Shown piece after piece: positions 41,901 to 50,879 of a DNA stretch of 64,000 nucleotides. This DNA comes from Hyalella azteca (taxonomy: Eukaryota > Arthropoda > Malacostraca > Amphipoda > Hyalellidae). The translations under genes were made by a program, and so were the position numbers. Location: contig NW_025939316.1 of assembly GCF_000764305.2 (NCBI RefSeq), forward strand, positions 41,561 to 105,560, in the 5' to 3' direction. The notes beneath the pieces are model-generated. The model worked only from the letters and a program-made list of their open reading frames with translations, made no database searches and was not told the origin of the DNA. Positions within the stretch are counted from its first letter, which is position 1. Every line of letters starts with the position of its first letter.

Positions 41901-44793
41901 CATGCTCTTCATTCATACATAGAATTCTCTGTATATTTAGTTGAATTATTAACGAGTACATTGCTCTCCATCTGCATAATCTTATTCAATCCAATTCTTT
42001 CTTTAAAATTATTGCAGAAGTCAACAAATTTGTTGAGTTATCTAGAGAGCCAAACATTGTTGAGTAATTCTCACTTAACTCCCTTGTCTAATTATATCCA
42101 AAAATTAATTCCTTGTTGTCACCTAGCAATTCAATTCAGATATTTTTAATGAACATTATCTTCAGGATACACTTGCTGCTCTACGCAAGTTTCGGGAAGA
42201 CTCCCAGCACGAAGACGTTCACTCGTGCATTGTTGTCATCATGAGTCACGGTAAAGGCGATGGATTCATCACAGATGACGGACTCATCATCAAGACCCGT
42301 GACGTGCAGGACTTGTTCAACAACCTCAACTGCCCAGCCCTTATGTCCAAACTCAAGCTCTTCATTTTCCAGTTTTGTAGGTGAGAAGTTCCATCGTGCC
42401 TGCTTGGCTGTCAGCAGGAAATATTTGTAAATTTTAATGGGATCCATTTATTACTTGTTAATGCCCAAGTTAGTTAGTTCATAAACATTCATCTTTTAAT
42501 TTCTTGAACATGTGGGGTACTTCTGATTTTGAGGCTTGAACCTTTGCAGCAATTAAAATTAGTGTGTTTTTTGTTACTTACTGTTCATGTCTTATAAGCT
42601 TGATTAATATTATAGCATATCCACAGAGGTGTGCTGTGGGACGGTGGAGTGGCCGGCAACCCTAGTAAACTATCTCTCACTAAAGTATCGCTAAACATCC
42701 AGACTGACTCTGCTAAGAAGGGCTCTACCGATAGTCTGGAGAACCTGCCCACGCACTCAGACCAATTCTGCCTCTACCCATGTATTGAAGGTCAGCCTGC
42801 TGTCTGGTCCGGAAGAGAAATGCTGCTTCAATCACTCATTGATTTATATTGAAAATTAATACAAGAAATGGAAACAATTTTTGTACATTTATTAAATGAC
42901 AGGTCTCAGTATCATTTGTGTTGAGGGGATTAATGTACTTGAATCAATAACTATTCTTATGATAGTACGGTATTACAAAAGAGATGAAGAATAGAGGTGA
43001 GCATTTCTGCACCTAACATTGCTAATGTCAGGACAGATCTGAAGACTTACTTGGTTAGGAGAAGCATTGACAAGTTTTCTTCATTGAACCAAAAAGTATA
43101 CATGTGGATACATACACGATACATCTATCAATTGTTCATCCTATACACACTTCTTTACTTAGTATCGAGGTATTTTCAGCACCTGTCAACACTGGAATCT
43201 TGAAGCATCTTTTTTTTGTGAAGCTAGATACTAACTGTTGAAACCAAGGCGAATATGCTGCCCAATATGTTGCCTGATGACAGTGATTAATCTTCAGTTT
43301 TGTTGCGCAGGATACGTGTCTCTACGTGACCCCGACCGCGGTACGTGGCTCATAGAGGCTCTGTGTAAAGTCTTCATGAACCACGCCTGTGATAAGGACC
43401 TCAACAAACTTGTGCAGCTGGTACCTACACGCATGCTTAATTGAATAACATTACTAGTATTGAATCTAATTGAATGAGCTCACTAGCCACTCAATAGTTG
43501 AATTAAGTTCAGTGTTTATATTGCTTACTTTCAAAATAAGTTATTAACTTTGTTTTTGAACTTATTTCGTAAGTAAACGGGTTTCTTTTGTTTACATTAG
43601 ATTTTAGTAATTGGTAGTCTAAAGTGAATCATTTGCTGCTTTTTGGAGCATTCAGTCTTGTTTTTTTATTGATCATGTACTGGCCTAAAATTCAAGGTCA
43701 CCTCTCTACCCTGCGTGGTGCTGCTCTGAGAAGATGCCGAGAAATTTAACATTTGAGCCAATTTGCAATTGGCTGTGCCTCTAGCCTGTGATTTATGAAA
43801 AATATTCTGAACTTTGCGATAGTACAGCTTACATTTAATACTCTATTGTACTTAAACATATACACAGGAATATTTAGCTTCATGTTCAAGCTGTACCTCT
43901 ACGTTTGCGATGTCTCAACAGGTGTCGAAAAAAATAATCTTACGTTTCCGATTTCTCAACAGGTGTCGAAAGAAATAATCAACAATGAGAGCTCCTCAGG
44001 GATGAAACAGAGCTGCGAGAACCGATGCATGGGTATCATCAAGAGCTTCTACTTCAACCCCGTTGACCTGAAGAACGAGAACAGGTGCATGGCTTGTAAT
44101 GTTCCTGACCTGTCTCCTCCTTGTCTTAGTTCTAACTTACAGCTTAATGGTGCGAGTATTTCCGGGCATTCTGAATTCAATCCTAATGGTATCCACGGTT
44201 CTTCCGTCAATGTAAATAATATTCCTATGCATGGTAGTGCTGCCTTTGCAGATAAAGAAATCGAACGTAAACCTTCCTTAAATTATCTGCATGATGAACA
44301 AAATTGTGATGAAGAGACTCTTGAAGTCGCCAAGTCTCGTATCGTCCTTGATGACATGGTTAAAGAATTGGAGCTTGAAAAAACCGAGGGTATTGGTGCC
44401 AACCGTGGTGTTGATCGAGAGCTCACACTCGAAGAACGGCGTAGGTTTACGAAGGAAGTTTGTTCAATTGAGTTACTGCCAAATAATTACAGTTCGTGGT
44501 CATCTGATCACACGAGAGAATCTGTTTCTGGACGTAGTATGTCTTTGGGAAATAGTTTTGAGCTGCAAAATAGCAGCTCAGGAGTTGATTCGCTGTCGGA
44601 AAATTCTCGTGATTGCAGCAAGTTTTCTGAGACTGGAAGTTTGACAGCCAGAGACAGCATCTCTAGTGGCTACTCAGACGAGGTGTTCCCTCTGCCGCCG
44701 GGCTTGGTAAGGGACCAGAGCAGTGTTTCTTTAGCTGATATATCGGGCAGCGTTGAGGCCATGTCATTTGCGGACCAGATAATGGATGCCTGA
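38718..44793 (+). CDS. Caspase with death-fold-like prodomain and long C-terminal tail (9 exons)
   Basis: Complete gene: exons 38718-38915, 39442-39626, 40116-40261, 40914-41035, 41676-41855, 42166-42380, 42627-42790, 43311-43420, 43963-44793. All borders are GT-AG and all phases match, giving 716 aa. Caspases are cysteine proteases cutting after Asp. Residues 1 to about 125 form a helical prodomain (LLLALAKNNLLEKSDIPGLM, EKCLKFFTYLEE), probably a CARD-like death fold. Then come a Ser-rich linker, the large subunit (PRGLVFLADYSF, catalytic His in VIMSHGKGDG, catalytic Cys in FQFCRG) and the small subunit (YVSLRDPDRGTWLIEALC, ending SFYFNP). QFCRG instead of QACRG recalls Dronc-type initiators (PFCRG), so an initiator caspase is likely. 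A tail of about 243 aa after the protease domain is unusual. ATG 38718 has CTTACC-ATGG context. Confidence 0.9.
39442..39626 (+). CDS. Caspase exon 2 (prodomain, second half)
   Basis: Reads ASNLTHEEKCLKFFTYLEE, LKKRQNYVVGVLRTLLDLD, SIHPQLTSAI, ending phase 2 before GTGAGT. Two decayed copies of its last ~55 bases follow in the intron (39660-39724, 39756-39802). Confidence 0.85.
39660..39802 (+). pseudogene. Two decayed copies of caspase exon 2 end in intron 2
   Basis: First copy (39660-39724) keeps TTGCTCTTAGCATCCATCAA and ends ACTAGTGTTATATT-ATGAAT, the donor GTGAGT having mutated. Second copy (39756-39802) ends TTACTAGTGCTATT-GTAAGC. Together with exon 2 they form a tandem series with a period of about 90 bp. 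Confidence 0.8.
40116..40261 (+). CDS. Caspase exon 3 (Ser-rich linker)
   Basis: KDKEDSYSADIHSPDLARG then SEHTPRLRESASYPGAASGD. Acceptor CTTCCAG, donor GTTTGT. Low-complexity linker between prodomain and protease. Confidence 0.82.
40663..40812. repeat. Imperfect inverted repeat in caspase intron 3 (MITE-like)
   Basis: Arms TTTTCTTAACGGACAAAAAA / TTTTTTGTCCATTAAGAAAA and AACTCTTACATAACATT / AATGTTATGTGAGAGTT fold into a hairpin of about 150 bases. Non-coding. Confidence 0.7.
40914..41035 (+). CDS. Caspase exon 4 (linker with acidic end)
   Basis: Reads LQQSTSQGFGLDNSQAPLNI, RVRYNNKIHGP and DGEDSDEE. The Asp-rich end is a plausible site for prodomain removal. Donor GTTTGT, phase 0. Confidence 0.85.
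41676..41855 (+). CDS. Caspase exon 5 (start of large subunit)
   Basis: IYRNCSSPRGLVFLADYSF, then HIDVRNLKELFEQMGYHV. RG in PRG corresponds to the substrate-pocket Arg of the large subunit, and LFEQMGYHV to the conserved helix. Acceptor TTTTAG, donor GTAATG. Confidence 0.92.
42166..42380 (+). CDS. Caspase exon 6 (catalytic His and Cys)
   Basis: CIVVIMSHGKGDGFITDD carries the catalytic His. KLKLFIFQFC ends with the catalytic Cys; the Arg of QFCRG is split over the intron (AG plus A). Donor GTGAGA. Confidence 0.95.
42627..42790 (+). CDS. Caspase exon 7 (inter-subunit linker)
   Basis: GVLWDGGVAGNPSKLSLTKV, then Asp-containing linker TDSAKKGSTDSLENL, then FCLYPCIEG. STD is a plausible activation cleavage site. 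Donor GTCAGC, phase 1. Confidence 0.9.
43311..43420 (+). CDS. Caspase exon 8 (small subunit)
   Basis: YVSLRDPDRGTWLIEALCKV, then NHACDKDLNKLVQL. The VSLRDP segment corresponds to the S-W/L-R pocket of the p10 subunit. Donor GTACCT. Confidence 0.92.
43922..43962 (+). repeat. Tandem duplication of the caspase exon 9 acceptor (41-bp period)
   Basis: TCTCAACAG-GTGTCGAAAAAAATAATC is followed 41 bases later by TCTCAACAG-GTGTCGAAAGAAATAATC. Use of the upstream acceptor would insert 41 nt and shift the frame, so the downstream one is taken as real. Confidence 0.85.
43963..44793 (+). CDS. Caspase exon 9 (end of p10 plus Ser-rich tail)
   Basis: The first 33 codons end the protease domain (RCMGIIKSFYFNP). 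The remaining ~243 codons form an acidic, Ser-rich tail with no recognisable fold: KSRIVLDDMVKELELEK (helical), ELTLEERRRFTKEV, repeated SSGVDSLSENS and SISSGYSDE. The frame stays open to TGA 44791, and codon use looks coding. Typical caspases end within a few residues of the FYFNP strand. Confidence 0.88.
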   Translation: MSKEIINNESSSGMKQSCENRCMGIIKSFYFNPVDLKNENRCMACNVPDLSPPCLSSNLQLNGASISGHSEFNPNGIHGSSVNVNNIPMHGSAAFADKEIERKPSLNYLHDEQNCDEETLEVAKSRIVLDDMVKELELEKTEGIGANRGVDRELTLEERRRFTKEVCSIELLPNNYSSWSSDHTRESVSGRSMSLGNSFELQNSSSGVDSLSENSRDCSKFSETGSLTARDSISSGYSDEVFPLPPGLVRDQSSVSLADISGSVEAMSFADQIMDA

Positions 44794-45047
44794 ACTCTAT
44801 TAAAGAGCCTGTTAGATATAAATTTAACCGTTTAACACAATGAACGTTGTTTGCGTGTTGTGGGCTTGTATGCACCACAATATTGTATGGAAAATCTTAC
44901 GGATTCATGTTTTGTAGCTGATGTATGCCATTAGTTGTACGACTTATTTGCCTACCAAAGAAATTAGGCAAACAATAATTCAAGTCTCCAGCTAATGCTT
45001 ATATGAAATAATGGAACTGAGGCACATCCGAGAACATTTGATCTATA

Positions 45048-45053
45048 AATAAA
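45048..45053 (+). terminator. Putative caspase polyadenylation signal
   Basis: AATAAA 255 bases after the stop codon. A second AATAAA lies at 45101-45106. Confidence 0.55.
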
Positions 45054-45109
45054 GCAATACTTGGGGAAAATGACTTCACTACTATGTTGAATTTTGAGTT
45101 AATAAAGGA

Positions 45110-47588
45110 TCTGAGCCTTTAGATCAGACCCTTTATTGTTTTGCGTAACTATTGCTTGTTTTGGATTTGTTTTATTCACGTGCGTGTTTTGCTAATGGGT
45201 GCCTTAATACTTTATATTTTAAAGTATAGATTCTTTAGCTTATGAAACAAAATATGTTATGAGCCTCCTTCACTTTTTCAAATTCATGCATATCATAGTG
45301 AAGATAAATCTCTATTGTGAGAAGACATGCCTTTGCTCAAATTAGATGTTAGTCTTCCTGTTTATGTTCATTTCTTCTGATCAAAGGCTAGTAGTATCTC
45401 TCTAATAGATTAGCACTTGTACATTTCTCTGATTCTCTCACACTCTCACACTAGATAGTTTCATCTCTCCCTTCCCTCTTGGAGTCAGTAATGGTATTAG
45501 TACATAAATATCATTTGCTTATTTTAGTTTAATTTCCACCAAATGTTTTTTTTTTTTGGTACCGGAGAGTATTTGTTGCGTACAATTGTCTGATCTCGTT
45601 CTAAAGTTAATTATATTTATATACATTTGTTCCCTTTGCCCTTTATTTCTGTCAAGAATTTGTCTGTCCTTGTACATTGTACAGTTCATTCTAATAATGA
45701 TTAAAATGAAGGGTATGTGTTTGATGTAAATAGTCAATTTTCAGTATGTCTATGTGGGATCTGAGAGGAGCTCACATGTGCATACATTGGTGTCTTATCT
45801 ATTATTATTTTGTACGAGTCTCAAAACAACTTTCATTGTAACCCTCAGGGTTGATTTTGATTGTAAATTTTATCGCATACGTTGCTCTCTATCTTCTGAA
45901 TTCATATTTTTGTACAAATAGTTTATGACTGGCAATATGTATGAGTTTAACGACTGGGTTTCTAATTCTGTTATTGACATATTTATTCAATTCTGTTCTT
46001 TGATACTCTAAATCATCTTACAGTTTCTAAAAATAATGCCACCGTAAATTTTCTGATGTGGGTAATCATTTATCATGACGAATTTTCAACTTTAGTTTGG
46101 TTTAATTAAAAATCTCTTTTTGGGGCAAGTTGCTAATGCTACTTTGCGAGATGGGAACTGGGAACGTAGTCATCTTTTTCAACAAAATTTTTTGTCATAT
46201 TTGAGTATCATAAATGGTTTATACTGACTGTAGGACGCCGGTCTTGCTCATGTTTGGAAAACTTTGCGCGTATTTTATTGTTATGTCTATGCTGCATCTG
46301 CAGGCGGAAGAGTGATAAAAGATTTGTCAAAAATATAGAGTTGTCAAAATAAATATATATGGGAATTTTCCAAGTATAAAAGAGTTGTCAGAATTTTTTT
46401 CATTGGAAAATTGCCTCACAGTTTTGATCCAAGAAAGAATTTTCTAGAATAATAGAATTATTTATTATGGATAATTTATAATGAGATTAAGATCGTAAAC
46501 TCAACTAGGCTTTTGTACTTTTGTACCCAATAAAGTTGGCCTCAGTGAGCTGTTTGTTGTTACCTACCGGAGTTTTCCAAGCATGTGCAGTCACGAGGCG
46601 AGTAACTGAAACTTTGGATATTATTATAGTATTGCACCACCGATCATTTTGAATTTTTATATTGCCTTGTAGTCAACTTTAGAGTAGAGTACACTGTAAA
46701 TTTTGTACTGCGTATGCGAGTAATAAAAAGTGAGTTTTACACTTTGTAATACGGATGATCGGAGCCAGACTCTGGCTTTTACTGGGCGAAAATAAGTTCA
46801 AATAAGGTGCGTGTGTTGCAAACAAGTATGTGGTCCATGCCTGTTTATTAGGTAGACCAATGTAGACCGAGTTAAGCAAATCAATGCACGCCGAGTTAGG
46901 CAGACTAATTTAGACCGATTATGTGTTTACTTTTGGAGTTGGTAGATCAAGATAAATTCTCTCATACATGGAGCATTTACATCAATGGATGAAACTCAGA
47001 CAGCAGGTAAAAAATGTTATTTCAGTAATTAAAATTATACTATTTTGAATAAGTTACCTCCAAAAATCAATAGTATTAAAGTGGGCATTTAGTTCCAGTA
47101 ACTGGAAGAGTGGCTATGTTGATAGAAAAGAAAACTAGTGACCTAAAGCATCAAATTTAATTCTCTGTAGACAAATTTAGAAACCAGAGAAACGCAATTC
47201 TGATTTTGAAGCTATCGCCGAAACTATGTCAACGATCGATTTGAAAATAGTATTTGTAAATGCATTTACGGACTTGTAAATACAAATATGACAGTGAATA
47301 TTTCCAAACAATAACCCGAATTAGCGAGGAACGTCCGATTAATACTCATTGTTAATTAATTGTTAATTTCAATAAGCAAGATTAATGGCCGTGTATGCCA
47401 CCGCACTCCAGTGGGTGAACGAATCTGCAGAAGAAATGGCTTTTGGTCTCCACGTAATTATTAGTTGGGGTCTGACTATAAGAGACCCAATATTAACAAC
47501 GCTCTTTTTCAGGTCCAGTTTGTGTTTCACTTCTTTTTTAGATCCATTTTGTTTACAGCTCACTATAATATCCTATTTTACTTAACAG
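45110..47588. other. Intergenic; no gene recognised
   Basis: AT-rich unique sequence. MDETQTAG followed by a donor-like GTAAAA at about 46987-47009 could be a first exon, but its phase does not fit the next exon. Confidence 0.45.
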
Positions 47589-47930
47589 GTTCCTGGACAT
47601 GTCGGAATTGTCGTCGGCTTTAAGACGGTCCCCTGAAAGTGCGACTTCAATCCCCACTTCCCCTTACTACTCCCCTCGCCCTGAGATCAATTATGAGTTA
47701 CCTCAGTCTAATGTCGTCATGAGACAAAAAAAGTCACGGTCCCGGCGCACCAGCGGGTCCCCAGTCCCAGGGCCCACTCCCCCAGTCAGTTTCGCCAACG
47801 AACTCTTCCCCCCCGGCGCCGACAAGCGGGGCAGCGCCGACCTGCAGTTCCTGCAACCCAGCGCACTGGGACATGACGACCCCGTCGAGTTCGTCAACAG
47901 CTACTGCCCTGCGCTGTACAGTCCTGACCT
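47589..47930 (+). CDS. Unrecognised gene, exon A (Pro/Ser-rich)
   Basis: Exon from acceptor CTTAACAG (ends 47588) to donor GTGAGT (47931). It may start translation at ATG 47599 (MSELSSALRRSPESATSI) or continue from an upstream exon. It reads TSPYYSPRPEINYELP, QKKSRSRRTSGSPVPG and NELFPPGADKRGSADLQF, ending CPALYSPD plus two bases. Phase 2 joins correctly to exon B. Basic SR/RR and proline-rich content suggests a disordered cytoplasmic or cytoskeletal protein, but I recognise no domain. The intron after it contains several copies of its 3' end. Confidence 0.8.
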
Positions 47931-47993
47931 GTGAGTCCGGGGCATGAGGGAGCTGTAGGGGGCATGAGGGAGCATGCGGGGCATGAGGTAGCG

Positions 47994-48197
47994 CAGTCCT
48001 GACCTGTGAGTCCGGGGCATGAGGTAGCGTGCGGGGCATGAGGTAGCACTGTCCTGACCTGTGAGTCCGGGGCATGAGGGAGCTGTGCGGGGCATGAGGT
48101 AGCGCGAGGCATGAGGCCTGCAACCCAGCGCCCTGGGACATGACGACCCCGTCGAGTTCGTCAACAGCTACTGCCCTGCGCTGTACAGTCCTGACCT
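47994..48197 (+). pseudogene. Three decoy copies of exon A's 3' end and donor in the intron
   Basis: Short copies GTCCTGACCT-GTGAGTCCGG end at 48005 and 48060. A longer copy (48117-48197, 81 bases) repeats the exon from CCTGCAACCCAGCG to CCTGACCT with one synonymous change. All keep an intact GTGAGT donor and the downstream GGGGCATGAGG motif. Confidence 0.88.
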
Positions 48198-48375
48198 GTG
48201 AGTCCGGGGCATGAGGTAGCGTGCGGGGCATGAGGGCAACATTCTGCTGGTTTGAGCATTAATGAGGGGCGACATCTCATCATCTAATATAAATCTTTTA
48301 CGAATTCTACAAACGAGTTTTATTATATGAGAACAGTTACATTGAACATTGTATTTAATTGTCATGGTTTTACAG

Positions 48376-48805
48376 ATCCAATCCGGCCGATATTGTCGAC
48401 AGTCCCGTCAACCGCGGACGAGTTGTGAGTAATGTCACCCAAGGCCTGAACGTTGCTCCTAGCGCGGCGCCTGGGTTTAGTGCTTACGGCGACTACCAAG
48501 GTGCTGCTGGTGGCACTCTATACGATGAGCACCCTAGCCTGTCAGGACAAGTCGCAGGTGCAGGAGTGGATGAGACGAACGACGTTCCTGTGCACCGCCA
48601 GGTACGGTACAAGCACCGTCAGCGCTCCATGGAGCCGCTGGGCGCCGCTGCTGGGGAGCTCACGTATCAGGAGTACCGACGTCAGAAGAGCTTGGATGCT
48701 GGCCTAGGAAGATGCTATGACGTGACAGCTCTCAAGCGACTGCTCTCCACTGAGTCTGTCGGAGAACCGCTCAAGCAGCTGAATAAGCTGAAGTCTCAAA
48801 TTACC
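48376..48805 (+). CDS. Unrecognised gene, exon B
   Basis: Exon from acceptor TTTTACAG to donor GTAAGT, joining exon A in phase (L codon CT+A). It reads SNPADIVDSPVNRGRVVSNV, GDYQGAAGGTLYDEHPSLSG, RYKHRQRSMEPLGAAAGELT, YQEYRRQKSLDAGLG, and ends ALKRLLSTESVGEPLKQLNK plus LKSQIT in phase 0. The end looks helical and may lead into a coiled coil. No next exon is recognisable within the window, so the following intron is long or the rest lies elsewhere. Function not assigned. Confidence 0.82.
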
Positions 48806-49294
48806 GTAAGTGATCCATAAAATAAGCCGGTTTTCGTTTTTGTCTTTATGAAGAAAATTTGTGTCATTTTCAGCATTGTTAGAATTTTTTAACATCATGC
48901 CTTGTATTCTGTAGCTAGTTCGATTATTTTCGTGCTAGAAGATAAGATTAGTTCCAAATACCTACATGTTAGAACAATATAACGTGTAACATTATCTTCT
49001 GTCGAGTCAAACTTGTATTTTGAACAAAAATCTTCTAATGGGAACGTGTTACATATTTCGTTATTTTCTCAGGGGCTTAAGTTACTTCCTATCGTCATAT
49101 ATTAATTATATGCTGGTCCACCTCAGTGAAAGTTCTTATTTTATCGTGAACGTACCAAGTACTGTATGCAGAATTTGAACAGCTATAGCTGCTATATTCA
49201 TACAGACTCGTGAAGCTCTGGCTAACGCATCTCATTATTCCCTTGATGCCGCTAGGACAACGCGCGAGACGAGTGACTCAGGCAAACGTGCGTG

Positions 49295-49388
49295 ATGTTA
49301 TACTGTCCTGCGTGATGTTGCACTGTCCTGCGTGATGTTGCACTGTCCTGCGTGATGTTACACTGTCCTGCGTGATGTTACACTGTCC
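49295..49388. repeat. 20-bp minisatellite, about 5 units
   Basis: Units TGCGTGATGTTGCACTGTCC, with ACACTG variants. It ends at N 49389. Confidence 0.9.
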
Positions 49389-49389
49389 N

Positions 49390-49585
49390 CTGATGACGTC
49401 ATCGCCAGGACTGATGACGTCATCGCCAGGACTGATGACGTCATCGCCAGGACTGATGACGTCATCGTCAAGACTGATGACGTCATCGCCAGGACTGATG
49501 AAGTCATCGCCAGGACTGATGACGTCATCGTCAAGACTGATGACGTCATCGCCAGGACTGATGACGTCATCGTTAGCACTGGTCA
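49390..49585. repeat. 21-bp array of TGACGTCA palindromes, 9 units
   Basis: Units CTGATGACGTCATCGCCAGGA. Each holds GATGACGTCATC, a perfect palindrome with the CRE/ATF core TGACGTCA. One unit has TGAAGTCA. It lies in the intron following exon B. Confidence 0.92.
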
Positions 49586-50539
49586 CGTAATTGTTAGAAC
49601 GTTCAGGAAACTGAGAGCTGTACTCAGTTGACTCCTATTGAGCTTTAAGTTCTGCAGTGCGTAGAGTTCTTCAAAACGTTAAGTTATTTAGAGTGTTCAA
49701 CAAAATATTCAGTTCATCAGAATCATCTGTTCTTTTGAGTTTTCGGTTCTTGAAACCATTCAGTTCTTCGTAAATATTAGTTCTGCAGTGGGGTTCATTT
49801 TCTTGAGGTCCCATTATCCGTGAGTGTCGAACTGATAGTTGTGCTTACGTTTCTGCTCTAAAATCTCTTCTTGATCATTTTAGGTAGCTTCTTGTAGTGT
49901 AATTATGTACATTTTGTTGCCCGTCTTTTGTGTTATCCGTTAAACGCTTGTTTTGTTTTAGCATTTGTTATTTGTTTGCTTGCTCTTCTTCAGTCGACTG
50001 GATCTGTTCTTGAGAATCTTTCTTTTTCTTAATTGACTTGCACGATCGATGTTTGTGATACGAAAAGTCCTCTTACGAAATCTTAAGCTAGACACCGCCG
50101 ATTGCTGTTAGTCATCAACCATCTAAAACTTAAATGATTGGATCTGTGAACGTTTTCCTTTCACGGTTGTCATTTAAAATAACTAATATTCTGACCGACG
50201 AACAAAAACATTCTTTTTTCAAATGCTCAAGCTTCTGGAAATTCGATGTGCGATTTGCCTAATATATTAGTAATTCATATAAATTTTCGGAGTTGTTTCA
50301 TCATGTTACAATTTTAAACATTAAATTTAATATTTTTACTGGAAGAATGTCATATTTTTAGCTATTGATGAACCGGTCAATGTGATGATTCATGTAAATC
50401 ATCAGAAATTTTTCATAGATTGTTTAAAAATATTGAGAAATATTGAGGCGTAATATCATATTTCTTCGACTCATTACATTCCTTATCCCATTCAGCTCCT
50501 GTTTTACATTTCTTTTATCTCCTGTTTTAAATCCCCTTT

Positions 50540-50870
50540 CAGCTTCTGGTTCAGATCCTCTTCCACCTCCTGTTTCCTTTCACCTCCTGTTTCCTTTCAC
50601 CTCCTGTTTCATATACCCTTTCACCTCATTTTTCATGTATCCTTTCACCTCCTGTTTCATATATCCTTTTAGCTCCTGTTTCATATATCCTTTTAGCTCC
50701 TGTTTCATATATCCTTTTAGCTCCTGTTTCATATATCCTTTCACCTCCTGTTTCATATATCCTTTTAGCTCCTGTTTCATATATCCTTTCACCTCTTATT
50801 TCATATACCTTTTCAGCTCCTGTTTCATATATCCTTTCACCTCCTTTTTCATATAACCCCATTCAGCTCC
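50540..50870. repeat. 24-bp pyrimidine-rich minisatellite, about 12 units
   Basis: Units CCTTTCACCTCCTGTTTCAT plus ATAT, with TTTTAGCTCC variants. The + strand is nearly purine-poor. The open frames (FTSCFIYP and complements) are artefacts. Confidence 0.92.
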
Positions 50871-50879
50871 TATTTCATA

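Noticed and set aside
43795..43962. Upstream extension of the last caspase exon (MKNILNFAIVQL...)
   Set aside because: Open by chance in intron 8. The acceptor at 43961-43962 joins exon 8 in phase, and the extension has no caspase similarity.
46987..47009. Possible first exon MDETQTAG with donor GTAAAA
   Set aside because: Its phase does not match exon A at 47589, and it is too short to support alone.
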